From the NCBI RefSeq assembly GCF_019702945.1, contig NZ_AP024749.1, positions 124,001 to 188,000 on the forward strand: a stretch of DNA of 64,000 bases. Reading direction: 5' to 3'. The notes beneath the pieces are model-generated. The model saw only the letters and a list, made by a program, of their open reading frames with translations, was not told the DNA's origin and made no database searches. The translations under genes were made by a program, and so were the position numbers. Source of the DNA: Flavobacterium okayamense (lineage in GTDB: Bacteria > Bacteroidota > Bacteroidia > Flavobacteriales > Flavobacteriaceae). The stretch's first letter is position 1. Each line of letters starts with the position of its first letter. This document shows positions 54,076 through 62,933 of the stretch, in pieces.

Positions 54076-54600
54076 TTATCCTTTAAATACTTTATCAAGA
54101 GATACTCCTCTTTGTCTTGCAACAGTAGCAGCACTTCTCATTTGTAATAAAGCATCAAAAGTTGCTTTTACAACGTTATGAGGATTTGATGACCCTTGAG
54201 ATTTTGACAATACATCATGAATCCCAACAGACTCTAATACCGCACGCACAGCACCACCAGCAATAACTCCAGTACCATGAGAAGCTGGCATTAAGAATAC
54301 TCTTGCACCACCAAACTTACCTTTTTGCTCATGAGGCACAGTAACACCATTCAAAGGAATTCTCACTAAGTTTTTCTTTGCATCTTCCACAGCTTTAGCA
54401 ATTGCTTCAGATACATCTTTCGATTTTCCTAATCCGTGTCCTACAACACCGTTTTCATCTCCAACTACTACGATAGCAGAAAACCCGAAAGCTCTACCAC
54501 CTTTAGTAACTTTAGTAACACGATTAACGCTAACCAAACGATCTTTTAATTCAAGACCTCCTGGTTTTACTAGCTCTACATTTTTATAATTTTGATACAT
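54076..54600 (-). CDS. rpsE: 30S ribosomal protein S5
   Basis: 174 residues. The double-stranded RNA-binding fold is visible in [20 protein letters not shown], followed by [17 protein letters not shown] and the C-terminal [20 protein letters not shown]. Involved in mRNA helicase activity and decoding accuracy on the 30S. Six bases after rplR. Confidence 0.98.
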   Translation of the reverse strand: MYQNYKNVELVKPGGLELKDRLVSVNRVTKVTKGGRAFGFSAIVVVGDENGVVGHGLGKSKDVSEAIAKAVEDAKKNLVRIPLNGVTVPHEQKGKFGGARVFLMPASHGTGVIAGGAVRAVLESVGIHDVLSKSQGSSNPHNVVKATFDALLQMRSAATVARQRGVSLDKVFKG

Positions 54601-54606
54601 AATTTC

Positions 54607-54957
54607 TTAGAATTTTAGTCCTGCTTCTCTAGCTCCTTCTGCTAATGATTTAACACGTCCATGGTATAAATAACCACCTCTATCAAAAGTGATGTTAGAA
54701 ATACCAGCTTTAAGAGCTCTTTCAGCCACCAATTTACCAACTGCAGTAGCAGTTTCGATTTTTGTACCTTTTGCAACTTCTGTTTCACGAGAAGATGCAG
54801 AAACTAATGTAGTACCGTTCACATCATCTATGATTTGCGCATAGATTTCTTTATTAGATCTAAATACAGAAAGTCTAGGTTGTGCAGCAGTTCCGCTAAC
54901 AATCTTTCTAATTCTGAATTTGATTCTTTGTCTTCTTTCAGTTTTTGTTAATGACAT
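54607..54957 (-). CDS. rplR: 50S ribosomal protein L18
   Basis: 116 residues. [20 protein letters not shown] and [18 protein letters not shown] at the N-terminus, ending [20 protein letters not shown]. Binds 5S rRNA with L5 and L25. Lies 11 bases after rplF. Confidence 0.98.
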   Translation of the reverse strand: MSLTKTERRQRIKFRIRKIVSGTAAQPRLSVFRSNKEIYAQIIDDVNGTTLVSASSRETEVAKGTKIETATAVGKLVAERALKAGISNITFDRGGYLYHGRVKSLAEGAREAGLKF

Positions 54958-54968
54958 AGTCTTAATTT

Positions 54969-55511
54969 TTAAGCTGATTTACCTGCTTTTCTTCTTAATT
55001 CTTCACCAACAAACTTAATTCCTTTTCCTTTGTAAGGTTCAGGCTTACGGAAAGATCTGATTTTCGCAGCAACCTGTCCTAATAATTGTTTGTCAAATGA
55101 TGATAATTTCACTATTGGATTTTTACCTTTCTCAGATACTGTTTCAACTCCTACTTCAGGAACAATTTCTAAAACAATATTGTGCGAATAACCTAATGCT
55201 AAATCAAGTTTTTGCCCTTGATTTGAAGCACGGTATCCAACACCTACTAATTCTAATTGCTTAGTGAAACCTTCTGAAACTCCAACAACCATATTGTTGA
55301 TCAGAGCACGATACAACCCATGTTTCGCTCTCTCATTTTTGTTATCAGATGAACGCTCAACTAAAACTTGATTATCTTCAATTTTAATTGCAACATCAGA
55401 AAACTCTTGAGAAAGCTCGCCTAATTTTCCTTTTACTGTAACTACAGCTTCTTTAACTTCTACAGTTACTCCTGCTGGAATTGCAATTGGATTTTTACCT
55501 ATTCTTGACAT
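54969..55511 (-). CDS. rplF: 50S ribosomal protein L6
   Basis: 180 residues. [20 protein letters not shown] start, two similar beta domains, and the C-terminal [20 protein letters not shown] that binds 23S rRNA near the factor site. 15 bases after rpsH. Confidence 0.98.
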   Translation of the reverse strand: MSRIGKNPIAIPAGVTVEVKEAVVTVKGKLGELSQEFSDVAIKIEDNQVLVERSSDNKNERAKHGLYRALINNMVVGVSEGFTKQLELVGVGYRASNQGQKLDLALGYSHNIVLEIVPEVGVETVSEKGKNPIVKLSSFDKQLLGQVAAKIRSFRKPEPYKGKGIKFVGEELRRKAGKSA

Positions 55512-55526
55512 GCTTTCGTCTTTTTA

Positions 55527-55925
55527 TTAATATACGTAACAAATAACCTCTCCACCAACATTAAGTTGTTTTGCTTGTTTTCCTGTCATAACACCTTTAG
55601 ATGTAGACACGATAGCACAACCTAAACCATTTAAGATTCTAGGTAAAGTTGAAGAGCCTGAATACTTACGTAAACCTGGTTTACTAATTCTCTGAATATC
55701 TCTAATTACTGGCTCTTTAGTTTCTTTATCATACTTAAGAGCGATTTTGATTGTACCTTGTACAGTACTATCTTCAAATTTGTAACTCAAGATATAACCT
55801 TGGTCAAATAAAATTTTTGTGATTTCTTTTTTAAGGTTAGATGCTGGAATCTCAACCACTTTGTGGTTAGCTCTCGATGCATTTCTAACTCTTGTAAGAA
55901 AATCTGCAATTGGGTCTGTGTACAT
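55527..55925 (-). CDS. rpsH: 30S ribosomal protein S8
   Basis: 132 residues from ATG 55925 (MYTDPIADFLTRVRNASRAN). An in-frame extension upstream to 55961 is rejected, since S8 proteins start at this Met. The C-terminal STSKGVMTGKQAKQLNVGGE is the 16S-binding loop. S8 is the autoregulator of the spc operon in E. coli. Here it is preceded by an unusually long 206-base gap with a promoter, a 34-codon frame and a long hairpin. Confidence 0.98.
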   Translation of the reverse strand: MYTDPIADFLTRVRNASRANHKVVEIPASNLKKEITKILFDQGYILSYKFEDSTVQGTIKIALKYDKETKEPVIRDIQRISKPGLRKYSGSSTLPRILNGLGCAIVSTSKGVMTGKQAKQLNVGGEVICYVY

Positions 55926-55975
55926 ATATACAAATTTGCGGTTTCGGTTTTCATAGGGCAACCCACTCTACGAAC

Positions 55976-56080
55976 CTAAAACCAATTAAACTCATTTTTA
56001 TTAACTCTTATAAGCCGCATCAACACTTCAAAATATAAAGTGCTAAAGCGACTTATAGAAGTTTTTACTTTATTACTCAT
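55976..56080 (-). other. Small open frame (34 codons) in the rpsH leader
   Basis: An ATG at 56080 opens a frame ending TAG at 55976 that would encode a 34-residue basic peptide with aromatic residues. It overlaps the long hairpin and follows the predicted transcript start by a few bases. No relatives are recognised. It may be a chance frame or a leader peptide; no evidence for translation. Confidence 0.25.
56006..56057 (-). promoter_or_regulatory. Long hairpin in the rpsN-rpsH spacer
   Basis: TATAAGCCGC near 56010-56019 pairs with GCGACTTATA near 56047-56056 (10 pairs, one G-U on the minus-strand RNA), and an inner CACTT/AAGTG stem lies inside. No U run follows, so it is not a terminator. 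Its place directly before rpsH suggests a binding site for a ribosomal protein, S8 being the obvious candidate; this is inference. Confidence 0.55.
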
Positions 56081-56090
56081 TAAAAGCGTG

Positions 56091-56124
56091 CAAATCTACA
56101 AACTTTTTTTGAATAATAAACAAA
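56091..56124 (-). promoter_or_regulatory. Internal promoter before rpsH
   Basis: Minus-strand -33 TTTG (56124-56121) and -7 TAGATTTG (56098-56091) with a 22-base spacer, starting immediately after the rpsN stop. It would give a leader of about 160 bases before the rpsH ATG. Confidence 0.6.
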
Positions 56125-56131
56125 AAATATT

Positions 56132-56401
56132 TTACCAGCTAGATTTCTTTACTCCTGGAATTAATCCTTGGTTAGCCATTTCACGAAAAGTTACACGTGA
56201 AATACCAAATTGACGCATATAACCTCTTGGTCTACCAGTCAATTTACAACGGTTGTGTAAACGTACAGGAGAAGCGTTTTTTGGTAATTTTTGTAATGCT
56301 TCATAATCTCCAGCTTCTTTTAAAGCTTGTCTTTTTTGAGCATATTTAGCAACTAATGCCTCTCTTTTCGCCTCACGGGCTTTCATTGATTCTTTAGCCA
56401 T
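56132..56401 (-). CDS. rpsN: 30S ribosomal protein S14
   Basis: 89 residues, the zinc-free form: a single Cys in [20 protein letters not shown] instead of the CxxC pairs of the short zinc-binding S14. Three bases after rplE. The 206-base spacer to rpsH follows. Confidence 0.98.
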   Translation of the reverse strand: MAKESMKAREAKREALVAKYAQKRQALKEAGDYEALQKLPKNASPVRLHNRCKLTGRPRGYMRQFGISRVTFREMANQGLIPGVKKSSW

Positions 56402-56404
56402 GTC

Positions 56405-56956
56405 TTAATTCTTTTTAAAAGGTAAACCTAATTCTGCTAATAACGATTGTGCTTCTTTATCTGTGTTTGCAGATGTTACAAACGTAATATCAAAACCAGC
56501 AATTTTATTTACTTTATCGATATCAATCTCAGGGAAGATGATTTGCTCAACTACTCCTAAGTTATAGTTACCTCTACCATCAAAACCAGTTGATTTGATT
56601 CCACCGAAGTCACGTACACGTGGTAAAGAAGAAGTAATTAATCTATCTAAGAATTCATACATTCTTTCTCCACGTAAAGTTACTTTAGCACCAATTGGCA
56701 TACCCTTTCTTAATTTGAAAGATGCAACGTCTTTTTTAGAAATAGTAGCAACTGCCTTTTGACCAGTAATTTTAGTGATTTCTTCTACAGCGTGATCAAC
56801 TAATTTTTTATCTGATACAGCTGCACCAACTCCACGGCTTACAACAATTTTTTCAAGTTTAGGAACTTGCATAACATTTTTGTAACCGAACTCTTCAGTA
56901 AGAGCAGAAATAATTCTACTCTTATATTCTTCTTTTAATCTAGGTGTATAAGCCAT
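56405..56956 (-). CDS. rplE: 50S ribosomal protein L5
   Basis: 183 residues. [20 protein letters not shown] start, [20 protein letters not shown] and [20 protein letters not shown] are conserved. Binds 5S rRNA and contacts P-site tRNA. Two bases after rplX. Confidence 0.98.
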   Translation of the reverse strand: MAYTPRLKEEYKSRIISALTEEFGYKNVMQVPKLEKIVVSRGVGAAVSDKKLVDHAVEEITKITGQKAVATISKKDVASFKLRKGMPIGAKVTLRGERMYEFLDRLITSSLPRVRDFGGIKSTGFDGRGNYNLGVVEQIIFPEIDIDKVNKIAGFDITFVTSANTDKEAQSLLAELGLPFKKN

Positions 56957-56958
56957 AA

Positions 56959-57276
56959 CTATAATACTTGATTAGATTTTTTTGAAAATCTTACTTTCTT
57001 ATCTCCTTCCATTTTAAAACCAACTTTAGTAGCTGATTTAGTTTTAGCATCGATTAATGCTAAGTTAGAAATGTGAATTGGAGCTTCTTTCTTAACGATA
57101 CCACCTTGAGGGTTTTTTGCACTTGGCTTAGTGTGTTTAGAAACCATGTTTACACCTTCAACGATCGCTTTATTTGCTTCACGAATAACGCGCACAACTT
57201 TACCTTCAGCCCCTTTGTGGTCTCCAGCAATTACTTTTACTACGTCTCCTGATTTAATTTTTAGCTTTGTCATCAT
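56959..57276 (-). CDS. rplX: 50S ribosomal protein L24
   Basis: 105 residues from ATG 57276, or 104 from the second ATG at 57273. The KOW motif [20 protein letters not shown] is clear, then [20 protein letters not shown]. An initiator of 50S assembly. Eight bases after rplN. Confidence 0.98.
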   Translation of the reverse strand: MMTKLKIKSGDVVKVIAGDHKGAEGKVVRVIREANKAIVEGVNMVSKHTKPSAKNPQGGIVKKEAPIHISNLALIDAKTKSATKVGFKMEGDKKVRFSKKSNQVL

Positions 57277-57284
57277 TTTAAGAA

Positions 57285-57653
57285 TTAAAGCACCTCTGGT
57301 GCTAATGATACAATTTTCATGAATTGTTTTTCACGAAGTTCTCTAGCTACAGGTCCGAATACACGAGTTCCTCTCATTTCTCCAGCTGCGTTTAATAAAA
57401 CACAAGCATTGTCGTCGAAACGAATATAAGAACCATCTGCTCTTCTTACCTCTTTCTTAGTACGTACAACAACTGCAGTTGAAACAGCTCCTTTTTTAAC
57501 GTTTCCGTTAGGAGTTGCATCTTTTACAGATACTACGATTTTATCACCTACAGAGGCATAACGACGTTTCGTTCCTCCTAGAACACGGATAGTTAAAACT
57601 TCTTTAGCTCCCGTGTTATCTGCTACTTTTAATCTTGATTCTTGTTGTACCAT
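57285..57653 (-). CDS. rplN: 50S ribosomal protein L14
   Basis: 122 residues, the standard length. [20 protein letters not shown] start, [20 protein letters not shown] and the end [12 protein letters not shown] are diagnostic. Lies at the subunit interface (bridge B8). Two bases after rpsQ. Confidence 0.98.
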   Translation of the reverse strand: MVQQESRLKVADNTGAKEVLTIRVLGGTKRRYASVGDKIVVSVKDATPNGNVKKGAVSTAVVVRTKKEVRRADGSYIRFDDNACVLLNAAGEMRGTRVFGPVARELREKQFMKIVSLAPEVL

Positions 57654-57655
57654 AA

Positions 57656-57913
57656 TTATTTCGCTCTTTCAATGATTTCAACTAATCTCCAACATTTAGT
57701 TTTAGATAAAGGTCTTGTTTCCATGATCTTTACTGTATCACCAATGTTACAGTCATTTTTTTCGTCGTGTGCATGATACTTTTTAGTCTTTAACACGAAC
57801 TTACCGTATAACGGGTGTTTTACTCTTCTTGTTTCAGAAACAACAATAGATTTCTCCATTTTGTTGCTAGTAACAACACCTATTCTTTCTTTTCTTAAAT
57901 TTCTATTTTCCAT
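57656..57913 (-). CDS. rpsQ: 30S ribosomal protein S17
   Basis: 85 residues from ATG 57913 ([20 protein letters not shown]). An in-frame start at 57931 would add six residues overlapping the rpmC stop and is not preferred. [20 protein letters not shown] is the conserved OB-fold segment. A primary 16S rRNA binder. Confidence 0.97.
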   Translation of the reverse strand: MENRNLRKERIGVVTSNKMEKSIVVSETRRVKHPLYGKFVLKTKKYHAHDEKNDCNIGDTVKIMETRPLSKTKCWRLVEIIERAK

Positions 57914-57931
57914 CTTTTCAGCAGAATACAA

Positions 57932-58123
57932 TTATTGTAACTCTCTTTTAGTTAATTCAGTAGCTACTCTTGCTACCGCTCTTCTTACTCCTCTTAATTG
58001 CAACGGATTGTCAATTGGAGAAATTGTGTGAGCAGTTTTAAGCTCTGAATAAGTCTTTTTTAACTGACTAAGTTGCTCTTGTAACTCAGCTACAGATAGA
58101 TTTTTAATTTCTGATTGTTTCAT
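57932..58123 (-). CDS. rpmC: 50S ribosomal protein L29
   Basis: 63 residues forming two helices: MKQSEIKNLSVAELQEQLSQ and NPLQLRGVRRAVARVATELT. Sits at the polypeptide exit, where trigger factor and SRP dock with L23. 12 bases after rplP. Confidence 0.97.
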   Translation of the reverse strand: MKQSEIKNLSVAELQEQLSQLKKTYSELKTAHTISPIDNPLQLRGVRRAVARVATELTKRELQ

Positions 58124-58135
58124 AATCTTTACTTA

Positions 58136-58561
58136 TTATGCTTCGAAATCTCTAGCAACAACAAACTTAGTTTTTACAGGAAGTTTTTGAGCCGCAAGAC
58201 GTAATGCCTCTTTTGCTACAGAAAGTGGAACTCCACCTACTTCAAACATTATCTTTCCTGGTTTTACAACAGCAGCCCAATATTCAACTGCACCTTTACC
58301 TTTACCCATACGTACCTCTAACGGTTTTTTAGTAATTGGCTTATCTGGGAAAATCTTAATCCATAATTGTCCTTCCCTTTTCATATATCTAGTTGCAGCA
58401 ATACGAGCAGCTTCGATTTGACGAGAAGTGATGAAGCATCCTGTTTCGTGTACAGATTTGATACCGAACATTCCATTTGAAAGTTCGTGACCTCTCTGAG
58501 AAACACCCTTCATTCTACCTTTCTGTACCTTGCGGTATTTTGTTCTTTTAGGCTGTAACAT
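58136..58561 (-). CDS. rplP: 50S ribosomal protein L16
   Basis: 141 residues. [20 protein letters not shown] start, [20 protein letters not shown] and [20 protein letters not shown] are conserved. Helps position A-site tRNA. 20 bases after rpsC. Confidence 0.98.
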   Translation of the reverse strand: MLQPKRTKYRKVQKGRMKGVSQRGHELSNGMFGIKSVHETGCFITSRQIEAARIAATRYMKREGQLWIKIFPDKPITKKPLEVRMGKGKGAVEYWAAVVKPGKIMFEVGGVPLSVAKEALRLAAQKLPVKTKFVVARDFEA

Positions 58562-58581
58562 TTTTCTTTAATTTAAAATAA

Positions 58582-59301
58582 TTACTTTCTTTTACGAGCT
58601 GGTTTACCTTTTCCTGAAGATCCTGTAGATTTAGACTTTTGTTTGTCCATTCCTACTAACGGAGAAAGATCTCTTTTACCATAAACCTCACCTTTCATGA
58701 TCCATACTTTAATACCCATTCTACCATAAGTAGTGTGAGCTTCAGCAAGAGCATAATCGATATCAGCTCTGAAAGTAGATAAAGGAATTCTACCATCTTT
58801 GAAGTGTTCAGAACGTGCCATTTCAGCACCATTCAAACGTCCAGAAATCATAACTTTGATCCCTTCTGCGTTCATTCTCATTGCAGCAGCAATAGCCATT
58901 TTAATAGCTCTTCTGTAAGAAATTCTGCTTTCAATTTGACGAGCAATACTGTTAGCTACTAAATAAGCATCTAACTCAGGACGTTTAATTTCAAAAATGT
59001 TGATTTGAACTTCCTTGTCAGTAATTTTCTTAAGTTCTTCTTTTAACTTGTCTACCTCTTGACCGCCTTTACCGATAATGATACCAGGTCTAGCAGTAGT
59101 GATAGTAACGGTTACAAGTTTTAAAGTTCTCTCGATAATTATCTTTGAAACACTAGCTTTTGATAAACGAGCATGGATATATTTACGGATTTTATAATCC
59201 TCGGCGATTTTATCACCGTAGTCATTTCCACCATACCAGTTTGAGTCCCATCCTCTGATGATACCAAGTCTATTTCCGATTGGATTTGTCTTTTGTCCCA
59301 T
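58582..59301 (-). CDS. rpsC: 30S ribosomal protein S3
   Basis: 239 residues. [20 protein letters not shown] start; the KH domain with GXXG loop in [20 protein letters not shown]; the C-terminal part [20 protein letters not shown], then a Lys/Ser/Gly-rich tail. Part of the mRNA entry tunnel. Eight bases after rplV. Confidence 0.98.
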   Translation of the reverse strand: MGQKTNPIGNRLGIIRGWDSNWYGGNDYGDKIAEDYKIRKYIHARLSKASVSKIIIERTLKLVTVTITTARPGIIIGKGGQEVDKLKEELKKITDKEVQINIFEIKRPELDAYLVANSIARQIESRISYRRAIKMAIAAAMRMNAEGIKVMISGRLNGAEMARSEHFKDGRIPLSTFRADIDYALAEAHTTYGRMGIKVWIMKGEVYGKRDLSPLVGMDKQKSKSTGSSGKGKPARKRK

Positions 59302-59309
59302 ACTGTTTA

Positions 59310-59717
59310 TTAGCTTTGTGTGTTATTATTTTCTCCTAACACGATAGTAACGTGGTTTGAGCGTTTTCTAATTCTGTGTGCACGACCTTGTGGAGCAGGA
59401 CGAAGTCTTTTTAACATCGCACCACCATCTACACGGATCTCTTTTACAAATAAGCCTGCTTCTTCTAAACTTGCCTCAGCATTTTTAGCTTGCCAGTTAG
59501 CGATTGCTGATAACAACAATTTCTCTAATCTTCTTGAAGCTTCTTTTTGACTAAATCTTAATGTATTTAGAGCTAATTCTACTTTCTTACCTCTTACTAA
59601 GTCAGCTACTAAACGCATCTTTCTAGGTGAAGTAGGGCAGTTATTTAATTTAGCAAAAGCAACTTGTGCTTTAGCTTCCTTAATCTGCTCTGCTCTTTCT
59701 CTTTTACGAACTCCCAT
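59310..59717 (-). CDS. rplV: 50S ribosomal protein L22
   Basis: 135 residues. [20 protein letters not shown] and the exit-tunnel loop region [20 protein letters not shown] are diagnostic. Its loop lines the peptide exit tunnel, where macrolide resistance changes arise. Nine bases after rpsS. Confidence 0.98.
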   Translation of the reverse strand: MGVRKRERAEQIKEAKAQVAFAKLNNCPTSPRKMRLVADLVRGKKVELALNTLRFSQKEASRRLEKLLLSAIANWQAKNAEASLEEAGLFVKEIRVDGGAMLKRLRPAPQGRAHRIRKRSNHVTIVLGENNNTQS

Positions 59718-59726
59718 AGCTTCTTA

Positions 59727-60005
59727 TTATTTTTTACCTTTATTTTTTGCACCAGCGTGACCACGGAATGATCTAGTTGGCGAAAATTCTCCTAATTTAT
59801 GTCCTACCATGTTCTCAGTAACATATACTGGAACAAATTGACGACCATTGTGTACAGCGATAGTTTGTCCAACGAAGTCTGGAGTAATCATAGAAGCTCT
59901 TGACCAAGTTTTGATCACAGCTTTATTTCCATTCTCAGCGTTTTCTAAAACCTTCTTCTCTAATTTATAGTGTACATAAGGTCCTTTTTTTAATGAACGT
60001 GCCAT
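59727..60005 (-). CDS. rpsS: 30S ribosomal protein S19
   Basis: 92 residues. [20 protein letters not shown] start and [20 protein letters not shown] are conserved. Located in the 30S head with S13. Ten bases after rplB. Confidence 0.98.
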   Translation of the reverse strand: MARSLKKGPYVHYKLEKKVLENAENGNKAVIKTWSRASMITPDFVGQTIAVHNGRQFVPVYVTENMVGHKLGEFSPTRSFRGHAGAKNKGKK

Positions 60006-60015
60006 GTCTATCTAA

Positions 60016-60840
60016 TTATTTCTTTCTACGTTCTACAATATACTTATTACTCGGGTTAACCTTAGAACGAGTTCTATAACCTTTAGCAGGTAAACCTTTT
60101 CTTGAACGTGGGTGACCTCCAGAAGAACGTCCTTCACCACCACCCATTGGGTGATCAACTGGGTTCATTGCTACTGGTCTAGTTCTAGGTCTTCTACCTA
60201 ACCATCTAGATCTACCAGCTTTACCTGATACTACTAATTGATGATCAGAGTTAGAAACAGCTCCAATAGTAGCCATACAAGTTAATAAGATTAATCTTGT
60301 TTCACCTGAAGGCATTTTAATTGTAGCGTATTTTCCATCTCTTGCCATTAATTGAGCAAAAGTTCCCGCAGAACGAGCAATAACAGCTCCTTGACCTGGT
60401 CTTAATTCGATACATGAAATAACTGTACCTAGAGGAATTTTACTTAAAGGCATTGCATTTCCAATTTCAGGAGATGCATTTTCACCAGATACTACAGTTT
60501 GTCCAACTTGTAAACCGTTTTGTGCAATGATGTATGCTTTAGCACCATCAGCATAAGCGATTAATGAAATAAACGCTGAACGATTTGGATCGTACTCGAT
60601 TGTTTTAACAGTAGCAGGAATTCCAGCTTTTGTTCTTTTAAAATCAACCAAACGATATCTTTGCTTGTGACCACCACCTGTATAGCGCATGGTCATCTTT
60701 CCTTGACTATTTCTACCTCCTGAGTTTTTTTTCGGGGCCAATAATGACTTTTCCGGCTTATCAGTTGTAATAGTGTCAAAGCTATTTACAACTCTAAAAC
60801 GCTGACCAGGGGTAATAGGTTTTAATTTTCTAACTGACAT
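60016..60840 (-). CDS. rplB: 50S ribosomal protein L2
   Basis: 274 residues. [20 protein letters not shown] in the N-terminal part, and [20 protein letters not shown] near residue 225, containing the His linked to peptidyl-transferase function. Essential for subunit joining. Six bases after rplW. Confidence 0.98.
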   Translation of the reverse strand: MSVRKLKPITPGQRFRVVNSFDTITTDKPEKSLLAPKKNSGGRNSQGKMTMRYTGGGHKQRYRLVDFKRTKAGIPATVKTIEYDPNRSAFISLIAYADGAKAYIIAQNGLQVGQTVVSGENASPEIGNAMPLSKIPLGTVISCIELRPGQGAVIARSAGTFAQLMARDGKYATIKMPSGETRLILLTCMATIGAVSNSDHQLVVSGKAGRSRWLGRRPRTRPVAMNPVDHPMGGGEGRSSGGHPRSRKGLPAKGYRTRSKVNPSNKYIVERRKK

Positions 60841-60846
60841 TTTCTA

Positions 60847-61137
60847 TTAGATATTATTATAAAAATCTATTGTTTCTCCTTCTTGTACTTGAACAACTGC
60901 TTTTTTGTAAGCATTTGTTTTTCCACTGATTAAACCACTTTTAGTGTACTTAACGCTTCTATCGGCTCTGTAATTCATAGTATTAACAGCAACTACATTC
61001 ACACCATAAGCAGATTCTACTGCATTTTTGATTTGAATTTTATTAGCAGTTTTAGCAACTACAAAACCAAAACGGTTAAAAGTTTCACCTTCTTTAGTTA
61101 TTTTTTCAGTAATAATTGGCTTAATAATGATACTCAT
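60847..61137 (-). CDS. rplW: 50S ribosomal protein L23
   Basis: 96 residues. IIIKPIITEKITKEGETFNR start and KIQIKNAVESAYGVNVVAVN are conserved. Exit-tunnel protein that docks trigger factor and SRP. 11 bases after rplD. Confidence 0.98.
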   Translation of the reverse strand: MSIIIKPIITEKITKEGETFNRFGFVVAKTANKIQIKNAVESAYGVNVVAVNTMNYRADRSVKYTKSGLISGKTNAYKKAVVQVQEGETIDFYNNI

Positions 61138-61148
61138 AACCTTTATTA

Positions 61149-61775
61149 TTAACTTAAATTAGATTCAATTCCGTTAACCGAACCTTCAGTAAGCACTAAA
61201 CTCTTAGCATTCATTACAGCATAAGTGTTTAATTCTGATGCAGTTACAACAGAAGTTGATTTTAAATTGCGAGATGACAAATAAACATTATTATTTGCAG
61301 CACCTAACACGAATAATGACTTTTTATTATCTAACCCTAAAGATTTCAATACGTTGATGAAATTTTTAGTGCTTGGAGTTTCGAATGCAAAATCTTCAAC
61401 AACTACTAAGTTAGACTCTTGAGCTTTTAAAGTTAAAGCTGACTTACGAGCTAATCTTTTTAGGTTTTTATTCAATTTGAATGAATAATTTCTTGGTTTT
61501 GGACCGAAGATTCTACCACCACCTACAAATACAGGAGATTTAACACTTCCTGCACGTGCAGTACCAGTACCCTTTTGTTTTTTAATCTTACGAGTACTTC
61601 CCGCTATCTCAGCTCTTTCTTTCGACTTATGCGTACCTTGTCTTTGGTTAGCTAAATAATGCTTAACATCAAGGTAAAGAGCATGATTATTAGGCTCAAT
61701 AGCGAACACAGAATCGTTAAGAGTAACTTTACGACCTGTATCTTTTCCGTTGATATCTAATACTTTTACTTCCAT
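61149..61775 (-). CDS. rplD: 50S ribosomal protein L4
   Basis: 208 residues from ATG 61775 ([20 protein letters not shown]). A longer frame to 61820 overlaps rplC and is rejected. [20 protein letters not shown] and [20 protein letters not shown] form the tunnel loop. Its ATG overlaps the rplC TAA by one base (TAATG), so the two are coupled. In E. coli L4 represses the S10 operon. Confidence 0.98.
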   Translation of the reverse strand: MEVKVLDINGKDTGRKVTLNDSVFAIEPNNHALYLDVKHYLANQRQGTHKSKERAEIAGSTRKIKKQKGTGTARAGSVKSPVFVGGGRIFGPKPRNYSFKLNKNLKRLARKSALTLKAQESNLVVVEDFAFETPSTKNFINVLKSLGLDNKKSLFVLGAANNNVYLSSRNLKSTSVVTASELNTYAVMNAKSLVLTEGSVNGIESNLS

Positions 61776-62392
61776 TACTTCTGAATGATTACGTAAGAGT
61801 TTTTGTGACCTGGAACACATCCTTTAACTACTAAAAGATTTTTCTCAGCTACAACTTTTAAAACTCTAAGGTTTTGAACTGTTACATTTTCTCCCCCTGT
61901 TCTACCCGCCATACGCATTCCTTTGAATACTCTTGATGGATATGATGACGCTCCCACAGAACCTGGCGCTCTTAAACGGTTATGTTGACCATGAGTTGCT
62001 TGTCCAACACCACCAAATCCGTGACGTTTAACAACCCCTTGAAAACCTTTACCTTTAGACACACCTTGTACGTCTACAAATTCTCCTTCGTTGAATAAAT
62101 CAACAGTTAACACATCTCCTAAGTTGTGTTTTTCTTCAAAATACTTGAATTCAACGACCTGCTTCTTAGCAACTGTTCCAGCTTTCTTGAAGTGACCTTC
62201 TTCAGCTTTTAACGTTTGCTTGTCAGTCTTGTCATCGAAACCAAGTTGAAGAGCTTCATACCCGTCAACCTCATTGGTTCTGACTTGGGTAACAGTACAT
62301 GGACCAGCCTCAATAACTGTACACGGAATGTTTTTTCCGTTTTCGTCAAAGATACTTGTCATACCGATTTTTCTTCCGATTAACCCAGACAT
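61775..62392 (-). CDS. rplC: 50S ribosomal protein L3
   Basis: 205 residues from ATG 62392 ([20 protein letters not shown]); ATG 62401 would add three residues not found in relatives. [20 protein letters not shown] and [20 protein letters not shown] are conserved; the Gln in GQATHGQ is the methylation site known in E. coli L3. First gene of a transcription unit of its own, since a terminator and a promoter lie between it and rpsJ. Confidence 0.97.
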   Translation of the reverse strand: MSGLIGRKIGMTSIFDENGKNIPCTVIEAGPCTVTQVRTNEVDGYEALQLGFDDKTDKQTLKAEEGHFKKAGTVAKKQVVEFKYFEEKHNLGDVLTVDLFNEGEFVDVQGVSKGKGFQGVVKRHGFGGVGQATHGQHNRLRAPGSVGASSYPSRVFKGMRMAGRTGGENVTVQNLRVLKVVAEKNLLVVKGCVPGHKNSYVIIQK

Positions 62393-62466
62393 ATTTAACA
62401 ATTATTAATTAATATTCTTATTTTCAAACACATCACATATAGATGCACTTACTCAATTTGAGGGTG

Positions 62467-62498
62467 CAAATATATAATTTTATTTTAAATCAAACAAA
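62467..62498 (-). promoter_or_regulatory. Promoter of the rplC-led ribosomal unit
   Basis: Minus-strand -7 TATATTTG (62474-62467) with TTTG at 62498-62495 (20-base spacer; a second TTTG at 62494-62491 gives 16). A leader of about 65-70 bases precedes rplC, containing a small dyad CTCAAATTGAG at about 62453-62463. Confidence 0.78.
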
Positions 62499-62555
62499 TT
62501 TAATTAGTTAAGTATTTTTTTGTCGAAAAATTCTTAACCAAGTTGATTCAAAATA

Positions 62556-62598
62556 GTAAAAAAAAACCGCTGAATCTTTCAATTCAGACGGTTTTTTA
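62556..62598 (-). terminator. Intrinsic terminator after rpsJ
   Basis: Stem 62582-62593 pairs with 62565-62575 (11 pairs, one bulged base) around a 6-base loop, followed on the minus strand by eight or nine U. It lies 24 bases after the rpsJ stop, before the rplC promoter. It may be partial, allowing some read-through. Confidence 0.88.
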
Positions 62599-62616
62599 TA
62601 TCTGTTTAAAATATTA

Positions 62617-62922
62617 TCAAACTTTGATCTCTACTTCAACACCACTTGGTAACTCTAATTTCATTAAAGCATCAATAGTTTTTGAAGAAGAACTATAAAT
62701 ATCTAATAATCTTTTATATGAGCTCAATTCAAATTGCTCTCTTGATTTTTTGTTTACGTGCGGAGAACGTAATACAGTAAAAATCTTTTTATGCGTAGGT
62801 AACGGAATTGGACCAGTTACAACTGCACCTGTACTTTTTACAGTCTTAACGATTTTCTCAGCTGATTTATCAACTAAGTTATGATCGTATGATTTTAATT
62901 TTATTCTAATTTTTTGACTCAT
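62617..62922 (-). CDS. rpsJ: 30S ribosomal protein S10
   Basis: 101 residues. [20 protein letters not shown] start and [20 protein letters not shown] are conserved. Acts in the 30S head and, as NusE, in transcription antitermination with NusB. 11 bases after fusA and followed by a terminator, so it belongs to the fusA (str) unit and not the rplC unit. Confidence 0.98.
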   Translation of the reverse strand: MSQKIRIKLKSYDHNLVDKSAEKIVKTVKSTGAVVTGPIPLPTHKKIFTVLRSPHVNKKSREQFELSSYKRLLDIYSSSSKTIDALMKLELPSGVEVEIKV

Positions 62923-62933
62923 CTTTTTAAAAA

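Noticed and set aside
56006..56057. rpsN-rpsH hairpin as a terminator
   Set aside because: No U run follows on the minus strand, and the flanking sequence is mixed.
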